Below are positions 1 through 13,400 of a stretch of DNA of 64,000 bases, piece after piece. The position numbers and the translations under genes are program-made. The notes beneath the pieces were generated by a model. It did no database searches. It was not told the DNA's origin and saw only the letters and a list, made by a program, of their open reading frames with translations. Origin of the DNA: Ciona intestinalis (Eukaryota > Chordata > Ascidiacea > Phlebobranchia > Cionidae); contig NC_020169.2 of assembly GCF_000224145.3 (NCBI RefSeq), positions 230,257-294,256 on the forward strand, in the 5' to 3' direction. Position 1 is the first letter of the stretch. Every line of letters starts with the position of its first letter.

Positions 1-125
1 AAATAATCACCATGCTAACATACATGGTAACTCTGTAAGCTGGCACGAGGTGTTAAACCTGTGTGATAATGACTGTTGTTTTCCGGCCAGGTGAGGATAA
101 AGTAAGTTACATTACATTCATTCAT
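1..125 (+). repeat. 3' end of a tRNA-derived SINE
   Basis: The segment carries the family's tail: a 'ggtaactctgtaagctggca' stretch, 'gtgtgataatgactgttg', 'ttccggccaggtgaggataa', and a final 'cattcattca' track. The same tail is at 37057-37130. It lies just before the first exon of the window, in an intron. The tRNA-like head would be upstream, outside the window. Confidence 0.7.
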
Positions 126-129
126 TTAG

Positions 130-1419
130 TTGAAACTGCCATACATAGCTGCGACTTTCAAGATCCTTCTATTTGTTCTTTCACACAAGACAATACAGAT
201 GATTTTAATTGGTCTCGAAAAAAAGGAGCAACTTCTTCAGTGAATACTGGACCTACTACAGATCATACATATCAATCAGATGAAGGTATATATTCACCTT
301 AAACCATTTAAATTTTACATTCTTCACATTGCTTTTTATAAAAAAAGGAGCACACAAGGAATCTGTAAAAAGTATTTGTATTGCTCTAAATTTTAACTAT
401 GATTTGTTTATTATAACTGTGAATCGTCCTGCACCACTCAAATCTCTAGCACACACCAACTATTATTTGTTGACTTTAAAATGTCAACTTTGAATTTATG
501 AATTTAGACTGTTGCTATACCACCTTAAGTTCGCAAAGCCTTTATGAATTAGGAAACTTATTTTGTAGGCTAACTATGGGAGCCTTAATTGCTTTGTTGG
601 GGTATTTAAGTCGCACTTATTTGTTGCCTATAATATTGAAGCAAATGACTACATATGATTTATTTATAGGTTATTACATGTACATTGAAATGAGTGGACG
701 AACATATGGAGATATTGCCAGATTAATTTCACCTTTGTATGCATTGGATCAGGGAACACATTGTGTGCAGTTTTATTATCATATGTTGGGAAGAGATATC
801 GGTTCACTTATTCTATATCAACGGGCTGTAAGTAAAACAATTTTTTTTAATTTGTCTTGTTGCTGTTTATATATAACAGTGGTTCACAAACTTTATATTA
901 GCCAGTGGCCAGTGCTGTAGCATACTTCATAACTTAAGGATACTAGTTTTAAAGTTTGGCACTACTACTAACTACCATTGTGTGAGTGTTTGACCTTGGT
1001 GAAGACACAGTCACTAACAGGTTGTACGAATTAAAAGTCATACATAAGTAAAATAGCACATAATTAACTCCTTAAGTTACATACTTGGAATCTTAATTGT
1101 TAACACGAAGTGTATAAACTAAACACATGGGGGCGGGAGGAGGGAAAGGGCACATCTGTTGAATGTTAGGCAGTGAGGTAACCACTAACATGTAGTAAAT
1201 ATTACAAAGTTTGCTTTTTTCAGGATGTTAAGGGAGATAAAGATACGTGGCGTTGGAGTTTAGACGGTGAACAAGGACCGAACTGGTTTCTGGCAAGAGT
1301 GGATGTACCATCTATATATGATTATAAAATTGTGTTCCACGCTGTGGGTGGAAATGACTATTATGGAGATATTGCTATTGATGATGTTACCATTATACCC
1401 AATGCATGCCCAATTCCAA
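130..1419 (+). CDS. MAM domain 1 (T0, position b)
   Basis: Exons 130-285, 670-827 and 1224-1419. The domain opens at 150 with [11 protein letters not shown], then [31 protein letters not shown], and closes with [17 protein letters not shown]. The acceptor at 128-129 was preferred to the one at 147-148 because only it gives the phase-1 junction used before most other MAMs. The third exon joins the W-containing and IVFHA segments that are often on separate exons. The link to MAM2 is five residues, as in other b-to-c links, so this is probably the second member of its triplet. Confidence 0.88.
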
Positions 1420-4400
1420 GTGAGTATGTTTCAATACATCCAGTGCTGTGCTCACCATATATAATATATGCTTCATATTTACTAGTTTAAAACTTAATAA
1501 ATTAGATATTTATTGATATAATTTATATACTTTAGTGACTTGCGACTTTGAAACTGACTTGTGTGATTGGGCGAATGTGAAAGGGAATGATAAATTTGAT
1601 TGGATTGAAGGCAGAGGAATTGATGGACTTGGACCACAAATTGATCATATGGGTTCCAATCAAGGTAGAATTTTAGTTATTTTTGTATAATGATGTGTAA
1701 GTAAGTGGTCTTTATTGTAGTAGTTTATATAACCTTGTCAATGTTTGTGTCTTAATGCAAAACTCGTGTATGGTTAACGTGGCCAGTAGTTTACCCAGCT
1801 TACTAATGGATTGCTCAAAAAGTCACACACCAAAAACAATTGTCCAAGTTGCTTAGTAACCTGCAATGGCCAAAGTAAATAGATATACAACAAGTAAGGA
1901 CACCCATTGTTTGAAAACAATGGTCAATGGACGCCATCTTGTTTCCCACATCAGGAGTGAAATGCATGCATCAGCATGGGCGCCAGACGGATATTTTGCG
2001 CTTTTTAACTGCTTTTTAGACCTTTATTCATTTTTTGTTTCAATAGTTGTATTATAGGATACGGGAAACATTTATGATGCATCAAAATTGAAAATAATTG
2101 AATATTTTACAACCCAACCAAAACTCAAGCATTCGCATTTTAAACGTAAATACCGTATTTAAAACTTTTGCAATGCCGGTGCCAAATACGTTAAATTTAT
2201 ATATATATAATTGTGTAACATAAATAACCCAAACATTGCTCAAAAATGAGCAAATATGTCAGTTTATGCTTGTGAAGTTCAACGATGTTTGAGCGGGAAA
2301 CTTGTGGGAAACAAGATGGCGGCCTTGTCCTTACTTGCTGATATATATGTTCTTTGGCAATGGCATGTAGCAAGCTACCACCTATGTTGGACAACATTAA
2401 CTTGTTTTAATCATGAGTTGCATCTCCCCAATAGGAGAAAAAAGTGATTATATTGCTTGATACAACTATTTTTATAACAGGTTATTACTTGTATGTTCAA
2501 TACCATAATAAAATGAAGGCTCAAGATACAGCTGAGTTATGGGGTCAGGTTATCAACCTTAGTGATGGTAAACCAAAGTGTTTAAGATTTTGGATCAATA
2601 TTGCCGGGAACAATGCTGGAGGTTTACGAGTTATTCAACGCCTTGCAGTAAGTTTGTGTGCTTGACCAAGACATCAAACTAATGATAATTGTCTCAACTC
2701 TTTTGTCACTAACGAGTTGTTTAAATTTTGCGTCACATGAAAAGGTATAAGCTATTAAACAAGAGATATGTGTTAAGTTCCACAGATGCCCCTCCATCAA
2801 AGAATAAAATAATCACATATTCATTCATACTTTGAAGTAGTAATGTATATACAGAATTATACTTTTATGCAACATTTTTTTGTATAATAGAATGGAAAGA
2901 ACTACACGCAATGGATTTATAGTTCCGACACAAGCAATACTTGGATAAATGCTGCTGTTCCTATTGACACTTCCTCCCAATTTAAGGTTGTATAATTAAA
3001 AAAAATGGATTAACGCACTTCTTTAGTTGTCATTTTTAAGTTTGCGAATGTTTAACCAATGTTTGGCCGAGCCACCCAACCTATTATCAATTACATAAAT
3101 ACTTTATTCTTTTGTGTGCCTCAAAAGCGGATTTTTTTCGATAATTTTGGTCTTTTATTTTTCCACATTATCCTGATGGTTAAATAAAAAGCTAAAACTG
3201 TAAATATTGTATTATATTTGTTGTGCAAAAGTTACATGTATGTGCATTGTGGTTGATTTAACTTATACCTTGTGTTACTAGATTGTTTTTCAAGCAACAA
3301 TGCTTGGTGGAAGTGGTCACATTGCAATAGATGATATAGATTGGACAAGTGGCACTTGCGCATTATATCCTACTGAAGCTGCACCCCCCCCTCCTACAAC
3401 TGAACGTATGCAACAACAAATATGTTTATTTGATTTAAAACTGTTTCATATCAATTGTGTTGATTGCGGTCCTTTATCATAGACACTTAATCACCATGAG
3501 CCTTGCTGTTATAAACAGCCTGTACTGCTGTACATATTTACTTTATTAATTTAATATATATTTACCATTGTTAGTTTATTAACACATTTGTTGGTTACAA
3601 ACAGTATGATACTTTATATTTTCACCCTTTAATTGTGCCTTTAAAAATTATTATTTTCAGCATCTCTGCCCGTTAACTGCACATTTGAAGTTAATCAATG
3701 TGGTTGGAACGAGGATGACACTGCAGATATAACGTGGAACAGACATTCAGGTTCCACAACCTCATCAGTCACCGGTCCATCATCAGGATACGGTGGTACT
3801 GGCGACTACATGTATGTTGAATCTTCTTCTCCAACCAAGACAGGAGATGTTGCGCGATTATTAAGCAGTAAACAAGATGCTGGTTCACTTGGTACATTAA
3901 TAATATTTATTGTAAGACCATTAGGTCTCTAAATCCTCCCAACATCCCTAAATTCTGTTTTTCAAATATAGTGTTATTAGGTTTGGTTTCTTTTTAATCA
4001 ATTTACTTGCGTGAGAATGTAGGAACATTTTAATTAGCTAGTGCCACTCACTTTGTAATGAATATTGTTCCAACACAGTGGTCACCAATGCTTAGTCCCA
4101 AATGGCATAAAGAAAGTCATAAAGAAAAAAGATTACCCGCACAGTTGCATACTTGGTAATATGTGCGCGAGCATAAGTGTATGAAATCCAACACCTATGT
4201 TGTTAATTTAAGTTTTCCTGATGTGCAAGAATAAACAAGTTAAATTTGTTTATATAAATTTAGATTTATTTAATAGACTATTGGTCTCTCTTTTAGATTC
4301 TTATGTTTTTTTAATTTGTAGTAATGTTCTTGCTTTAGACCCTAAATGTCTTGTGTTCTACTACCATATGTATGGTAGTACAATGGGTACAATGAATGTT

Positions 4401-7400
4401 TACATTAAGTATGGATCAACACTGCCAACAAAACCAGTTTGGACAAACTCAGGAGATTCTGGAAATGCATGGATTTATTCTGCAATTAATTTTACACCAG
4501 AATCAAATTTCCAGGTAAGTATTCTTAAACCTTTTGGTTTTCAAAGAAATATACACTTTTTTCCAAAAAACTCATCAGTCTGGAGATTTGTTCTGTAGTT
4601 TAAAGTATGTGATACCCAGCTGTTTTGAAAGAAAATCTTTTTTCAAAAAAGTAAAAAAAATTATAATATATAATAGGGTGCGGAAAGATGTGACATTTTG
4701 TCAGATGAGACTTTTTTACGGACCCCAATTTCATAACAATCAGAAAAATAAAGTTACAAATTTTTTCGACAGTATTGTGACAATATAAAGCGAGGTTTGA
4801 TTTTGTCTCATGAAACATAATTTTACTTTTGTGAAAAAACTGAGATATAAACATGAGGAAAATAGGCAGGGGTCAATATGGCATTAATTAAGGATAAAAT
4901 CAACCAAACAATATTGTTTTACAGGCGTATATATAAAGTTTACATAGCAAAGAAACTAGCACAGTCGGTTTTTAAAAGGTTGCAAAATACTGAAATAATA
5001 TAAAATATTTCATTTCTTTGTCCCATCTTCCCTCTCAGGGGTAATTCAAATATAGTATACTGATAGGAATGAATGTAATTTACTTTATCCTCACGTGGCC
5101 GGAATTATTATTTTTTCATCGTTTGTATGTTCAAAAATTTGGATAACCCGTTACTCCGTTAGTGGCCGCTGGTTTGGAGCAATTTTCGTTAAGTGTCTTG
5201 CCCAAGGACATATACGCCCACAATTGTAGCAGTGACGAGACTTGAACACCTGTCATATAAAAAACTATTCGAAATTCTATCATTTGCACCCAGAGATAAT
5301 TTATGAGAAATGGTTTGTGTAAAAAACAGTGTAGCAATACCCGATTTGTAGCAAAAATGTAAACTTTATTAATAATTAGTATCAATTTTCTGTTACTACA
5401 AGTTCATATGTATTTGTAGGAGTAGGATACAATATTTATCATTTGTTCGCTTCTCGTGTGTTTTATAAAAATTTTTTTAATTGTTGTCAGTTAATATAGG
5501 AATGATAGTACCTGTTTGTGGTATCACCCAGAAACTATCATGTATATTTGGAAATATTACGCAATATGTGCCTAAGTGTCCCATCCTCCCCACTTTACAT
5601 CTATATTTTGAAAACATTTGTAAATTAAATATTGGATTTTTCGGAGAAGAAAAAGGCAACATGGCTCTTAGTTTGGGCTTTTATTCTAAGTGTTTACTGT
5701 TTATTATGATATTTCAGGTTGCATTTGAAGGAGTAGTTGGGAGTTCTTACACCAGTGACATGGCCATTGATGAAATATCTCTTTACGATGGCAACTGTCA
5801 ACCACCAACTTTTCCTAACACTTATATTTGCACCTTTGAAACTGATTGCCAATACACAACACAATCTACCACAAGTTATAAATGGACTTTTGTATCTGGA
5901 GCATCATCTAGTGGTGAAACTGGACCTAAGAGTGACCACACTTACAAGACGTCTTCAGGTTAGAAAAACAAGTTTTTGTTTTGTAAATAAAATCTTATAC
6001 TGTGAGGTATTCCAGAGACCTGGTTTGTAGGTCTGAATTGGCCATATTTAAAATGTTTTAGAGCATTATTTTGCCAACCAATAATTCATCATTAAATAAT
6101 AGTGCAGTTTGCTGACCAAATTTCAAAAACTATATTTTTACAAAAACATATCGGATAATTATAAGGCGTATGTAACACAACTTTTTTATTATAAAAAAGT
6201 TACCCTACCTTGGGAGGATAATATAGTAACATTTATTCATTCATTATGGTAATAGAACACTTTATTACAGGCAAATATGCACTAGCGAAAGGCAGTAGTG
6301 GTACCGCAACAAAACAAACTGCATCTCTAAACACACCCGTGTATAATATAGCTGGTTCAAATGTTTGTGTGGATTTTTATTACACCATGTATGGAAAAGA
6401 TGTTGGTACCTTGACTGTTGTTCAATTGGATGATAAAGGAGTTGTGGTGAAAAGTATTTGGAATAAACAGGGTGATCAAGGTACTTAACATTGCTTTGTA
6501 TCAAATTGTATGGATGGACCAACAATTAAATCTGCCATTTATTTGCTTACTTAGTGATATTTTGCGCCAAAAAATACTCGCTACAAATGTTGCACGCCAC
6601 ATTTATTATTTATTGAAATTATTTCATATAAATGATACTATGATTATCTTAAGGTCGTGACTGGCTTCCCGCTCAAACTGGTTTCACTAAAACGGGTTCT
6701 TCGTTTATTGTTTCATTTCAAATTGAAAGAGGTGACAGCCAACTGTGTGATGTTGCAATTGATGACGTGTTGGTTTATGAAGGTTTTTGTGTTGCTGGAA
6801 GTTGTAGTTTTGATGTTGGTCCATGTACTTGGGTGCAAGTTGTAACGCTTGATGATTTTGATTGGGATTGGAATCAAGTAAGTGTTATTACTTGTGTACA
6901 GTTTCTTTTTATGTGATAGCAGTTCATCGCGTGTGTAGTGTGGCAGTAGTGGCACTATTAGAAAATGTAGTAAAGGTTTATATTGACCTAACAAGTTATT
7001 AAAACTAATACCTAGTATTCTTGAGAATCAGTGTACTTATAAGCTAATTATAATTGTTCCACTTTAAAATTAGGGAACCACTCCAACTACAAATACAGGA
7101 CCCACTACAGACCATACTTCAGGCGAGGGGAAGTATATGTTTATTGAAACATCTAATCCAAGATTAGAAGGAGATCGGGCGCTTTTGCAGAGTGATCAGA
7201 AACTAAAGACAACTGGCTCAGGTTTGAAAATTGTTTTATTGATATGTTTTATTAAAATAAGAAATATAGTAATATAGTTTTTCCTTGATTATCTATATAT
7301 ATGTTTGACTGGAATTTGTTCGTCAGTTGAATGGGTGTTATGATAAATGTAGATCATACTTCAGAACTTTATATGTTTGGTCTTTTACTGTACGTTATTA

Positions 7401-10400
7401 ACGTTTGCCCCATCACTGTTCTTGGTTGATAAGAGCATGCCATCACTTCACCATGGAACTCAGTCCACTTTTCTGCCTTTGTAAAGCAAGGTTTTATATT
7501 ATTTTTACAAATAGATCAAATAATTAAGGAGGTGCTGTAATAATTTTTTTGTTAGGGGATTGCTTGTCTTTTTTCTACCACATGTATGGATCAACTATTG
7601 GAACATTAAACATACTTGTTGGTGATACAAATAACAACATTGTATGGTGGCAATTACATGGTGATCAGGGTCAGCACTGGAACGAAGCTCAAGTTACTAT
7701 AACTTCACATGCAAATTACCATGTATGTTTGCTCTGGTTCCTTATTAATGCAAGCCCGCCTATTCAGAGTTGTTATAAACTCAGGTTCATCGTTACTTCT
7801 ATAGTCTGTAACCCCCTACTCTCAACCTTATATTGACCTCTTTTAGATTGTTGTATTTAAATTTATGGTTTTAAGTTTTGTCTGCATTCAAGGTGTTTAA
7901 TTTTAACCTTGTAAATTTTGTTTTAGATTTATTTTGAGGCAATAGTAGGCGAAGGTATTAACGGAGATATTGCAATTGATGATGTACAGTTTACACCTGG
8001 CATTAGCTGTAGTAAAGGAATTATTTATCCTTTATCTGCACTACCAATAGTTTTCCCTACTATCCCAACTACAACACCACTACCACCAATACCTGGTTTT
8101 CAATGTGACTTTGAAAGTGATTGGTGTGGGTGGGTGAACAGTGCAGATGATGTATTTGATTGGAATCGTAGAAGTGGTGGTATTGGAGAATTAAACGCTG
8201 GTCCAATTGGAGATTATACAACAGGTTTGTCAATGTTAAACTATATAAAGCTTATTGAGCACCACCCTTAGATATACCTACAAAACCTGCGCAACACTTT
8301 TTCTCAGGAAAGTTTGTTTGGTTTTGGTAAGGTGGAACAGTGGTTAGATTACTTGCATTATAACCAAAATATATCTGGTTCGATGTTGCTATTATTATGG
8401 TTTGTGTGCCTTTTGGCAACACACCTAACAGCCATTGTTTCATCCCATTTGGAAATTGTATGCAGCCCCACTAATGAGGATAAAAAACTTTTTATGAACC
8501 TTAGATTCACTCCTTTTTAAGAATAATTATTTTCATTGGCCCCTTATACACTATACACTCACCAGGCACAGGATCATATGCATTCTCTTTGGGAAGTAAC
8601 ACACAAGTGTTTTCCAATTCATTTTTAAGTGGTCCGTCAATATCAAGTGATCAGTTTGGACAGCGTTGCATGATTTTTCATTATTCCATGCACGGTGCTG
8701 CTGTTGAAAGTCTTTCGCTTAAATATAAACAAGATATGAATTCTGTGATCACTGTGTGGGGAAGAGCAGGTGACCAAGGAATTGACTGGCAAAAGGTAAG
8801 TTAGCTGGTGTTGCAGCACTCTGGTTACAGTGCTGCTATGTCAAATGACTGCTAACATGATGTTACTGAAAGGCAACATTTTGCTATAATTGCTTTAAGG
8901 CATAGCCTACTAATGTGTTGTTGAGACATATACTTGTTAGCCAAAGTATATTGAATATATAAAAAAAAAACTTTTATTATTTGTAGGCCATGGTAAACTT
9001 ACCACCGACTACAGATACGACTAATGTTATGCAAGTTCAATTTGAAAGCATACGTGGATATGATGATACTTCTGGCATTGGATTGGATGATATTTATGTG
9101 AAAGATGGCACTTGTGATACATGTAATGAACATCTCTTTTTACATTTGCGATCACTGGTCACTAACGGGTTGTCGAAGTTGACAAATACACAGAAAAAAC
9201 TCTCTCATTAAGTTATAAATAGTTACTTTTCAATAGGCACAAGGGAATAAATGACAAAACATGTGTTGTTAATTATGAACCCTCCCCCACCACGGGACCG
9301 TAACTAACTAATACTTATCATGGATTCCTAATACTTTTTGTATGTTCAGATTCTACATGTTGGGATACATATCATGAATACAATGCTGTTTATGGCTTAT
9401 TACCTGGCCCGATGCTTGATGATAGACCAAATAGTTTTTATTTTGGTGAATTTGGTTCTGATCTTGAAAGATGTGCGGAAGCATGTGCTTTTGCACAAGG
9501 CTGTGCTGCGTGGACATTACATTTACCATCGTAAGTTATAGTGATTTTTTATATTAAGAAAATTGTAATGAATCTCATGTAACGGGCATTTTAGCACTGT
9601 GATCAAAGTGCATGGCCCGGTAACTGGAAAATATCAGGTTTATTGCTTAATGCGAATACCAAAGTTGGACTATGTGTCTTTGGGAAGACACAGAGAGATT
9701 GCATAAACCCATTGTCCCTTCTAAATTGGCAGTGTTGCATCGAATACTAACAATAACAAAGTTACTAGGTAACTAGGATGTGGAGTCACTAGGTGTATTA
9801 AGTCTTCACATATAATGAACAATACGATACAAATATAAATAAATGATCATATTCCTATATTTAACATAGGTTTACAGGAGATAGCTATGCGGGAGGTTGC
9901 TATGGTCGAGGTAATTCATCAGATACACTTATAGCTGAAGCTCATATTGTTAGCGGAGTTCTTACACAATGTACAGGTAATATACTTAAACAAAAACCAA
10001 TTACACAGAAAAATATTACTTCAGCAATATCAATTCAGGACCACTTCCATACAATGAGTTGTGCCAGTTTGAAGATATTAGTGTATGTGGATTTAAACAA
10101 GACATCACTGATGATTTTGATTGGCTGTTTCGATCTGGTGATGCAACTAGTGTGGAAACTGGTCCCTCATTTGATCATTCATATACAACTAATTATGGTA
10201 AGTTACTTATTTTATTTATAAATAATATGGCTACTACAGAATATTGCTAGGAATGTTGACTTCATGAATGGAAGATACCAAGTTTGCAACTCAATATTAG
10301 TACCCTGTTATTAATGGTATATGTGTCTTATAGGATCCATTTTATTACTCAAATCTTAAGGTAAATGATGAGTTTTCCAAAATGCGACCATACAGAAAAT

Positions 10401-13400
10401 CAATTATCTGCAAAGTATTATAATTGGTAACTGATAAGTGGACACAAAGTGTATGAAGTTACTCTTTTAGAATAAATATTGGATAACAATTTCTAAAGCG
10501 TCCTTTTCTTTTTATTAAATGTAATGGAATACTTTTGTACAGGACGATATGCCATGGTTGATGCTTCATTGCAAAGTTTTGGTGATGTAGCTCGCATAAT
10601 TACACCAACATTCACACCACCTGCTTCATCAAGTGAAACCTGTGCCACATTTTACTACCATATGTATGGTGCCAGTATTGGAGCACTTAATGCTTATGTT
10701 AGGACAGTTGGTCAAAAGCAATCTCTTGCCTGGTCTCAAACAGGGTCAAAAGGAAATGAATGGCAACCTACACAGTTTTCTGTATATTTAACATCTGATA
10801 ACTACGAGGTACATCTCTATTTATTTAGTGATCCTAACTGCACACCCTTATACATTTTGAATTCGATTTTACTTCGTTTTTATCGATTTTTAAAATTCTT
10901 TTTAAGTTATATTCATCATTTGTTTTAAATAATTGCTTAGATTACAGTTTATTGTGAATTCTAATTATATGCACCAACCTGTTAGATTTAACAGCCTCAG
11001 TTTTCCTATAATTATTTATATATATTGTAACTATATCAATGTATAATGATAGACATTTTGCCCTTTATTATTATCTTTATCATTATGTTTAAATAGAATA
11101 GTCAACCTATATTTCCCTATTTTTGCAGATTATATTTGAAGCTGTTATTGGTCCAAACTATTTAGGGAATATTGCAGTTGATGATTTTCGTTTGTTGGAC
11201 CGCCCTTGCCCGCCACCTGGTGACTGTGACTTTGAACAGTGGTGCACATGGAGCAACACCAACATTAATGATGACTTTAATTGGATGCAAGGATCTGGTA
11301 TGACAAACAATGCAGGCAACACTGGACCTACTACTGATCATACAACAAAGTCTGATGAAGGTAATCAGTGTTAAATGCTTTGTATATAAGCAACATTTTG
11401 TTTTATACCTGACCAATACATAAAGTTATGGGGAGCAAAAATACCTGACCATTAAACAAACATTCAGCTTAGGGGCATTGAATTTTGATTCATAACCTGA
11501 GAATACTGAGTTTTACTTGATGCTGGTATTATTATGAGAGTGTGTTTTTGGCAAGATACTAATTACTTCAAACCAAAATTCAGCCACTAATGCACTTAAT
11601 TCTTGGTTATTTTTGTGGGCTGTAGTTTTTCCATCTTTTTTTTTATATATGAAATCTAATTATTTAATTAATTTTGTACTTGTCTCACTATGTACCCATC
11701 TAAGTGGTCTTGCTACAAAGATGGAATGTTCATAAGTTTACATTTTCAGGCAGATACTATTACGTCAACTCCAACAGTTTACAATCCACTGGTGACAGAG
11801 CTCGATTAGTCTCGCAGTGGTTTGCACCAACATCTGGACAGAGATGCATGAATTTCTATTATCATATGTATGGTACTGGTATGGGAACATTGAATGTATA
11901 CCTCCAACAGGTAGTAATAAATTTTATTTTACCACTGCTGCAACTACGTATAAGGTATTTACTAGGAATAAATATTCTGGCATTAATGTTTACATTGAAT
12001 TTTGCTGTGTTTACCAATGCTAACATGATGTTTAGAATCATTTGTTAGGGAATTTTTCTTTTGTTGTGTTTTTTATTTCCCGTGTTTTTGTTTTGTTATG
12101 CACATTTGATAGTTCAATAATTTCATGTAATTTAAAATGAAAAACATCATGTAATTTTACAGTCTGCATCAAATGGGGATGAAAATTTAGTTTTATTATG
12201 GAAGTTATTTGAGGATCAAGGAAACAGCTGGAATAATGGGCGTCTACAGTTTACAAGCAATGTAGAATACCAGGTAATAATTAGACATTGTGCACTTGGT
12301 AGAGTATGTATGAATTCATTTTCATCAAACAGTTATTGGGTGTTTTGGTACCACAACCTATATATCCAAAGCATTAGCAATTAGTTTTCATTCTTTAATG
12401 GTTTGTTGCTCCTTTAGAAATTCAACCTTTATGCCATTTTCTCTATTAATAAAATAAACTAGATTTTTTTTTAACGTATTATGTTTGTTATCTTATTTGC
12501 CTAATTTTCTGTCGTTAGCCTTTAAAACAAACAAGGCCAAGATGCAAATGTGTTTTTATGTTTGTTTTAAATGGAGCTAAAAGCTGTATGGGCCGTGGAC
12601 AAGACCCATAAGAGTCATTGGTTCCACCAAAGTTGTACTAATTGGTTGTTATATTGTTAGTCATGCACAAAGAAATATGTAATAACTTGTAAACGAGCCG
12701 GAGGTGTATGAGAAGACACACACCAATGTTATATTGACTGTTGCTGCATTGCCATGCAGGAATAAATAAGTGGGAATCATTCTTTTGGACACATTTATTA
12801 TAGATCTGTTCTCTTCTTCACAGATCATACTTGAAGGAATATTAGGCAGTGCAACATATTCAGATATCTCCATTGATGATGTGAGTTTCAATGCTGGGGG
12901 ATGTTCATTTCTTCCACAGAATGCTGAAGTTATCAAACCAACCTCCCCTACACTTCCACCACAAACTGTGGTTACTGGACCTACACCAGGTGTGTTGTGT
13001 ATATTGAAAAGTTTTGTTATAATTTATATACAGCTGTTTAATAAAAAGACAAGCAAGTTTTAAAAAACAGGGGTTCGGATTTAGAATTAGGGATTACGGA
13101 TCTCTCACTGGAGGTTTAAGAATGTGGGTTAGGGGGTTTGGTTGAGGGCTAAGGGGCATCACTTTTACTTTTTAAAACTAAACACGTAAACGGCATTAAC
13201 CAATACCACACTCTTCTGTTTTCTTTTTTTAATTATCAGGTTTGATTATAGAATTAAGACTGCACATTAATGTGAAAGCTGTAAATTATTAAAACACTAT
13301 TTTAAGATAGTCATGTAACATTACTAATTTTAAACAGTTCCGACTAATATTGATTGTGATTTTGAATCTGGAATTTGTAAATGGAATCAAGATACATCAG

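Noticed and set aside
5481..5717. An open frame extending upstream of the VAFEG exon
   Set aside because: The reading frame is open by chance; 'atttcag' at 5711-5717 is a clean phase-0 acceptor in front of the conserved V-A-F-E motif, and upstream residues have no MAM similarity.
9116..10061. A possible gene boundary at the PAN module
   Set aside because: Exon phases run without a break from MAM6 through PAN to MAM7, and no stop codon or start/signal peptide is present.
13070..13160. G-rich 'gggttagggg' type stretch
   Set aside because: Only loosely repetitive; not telomeric repeats and not a clear G-quadruplex array.
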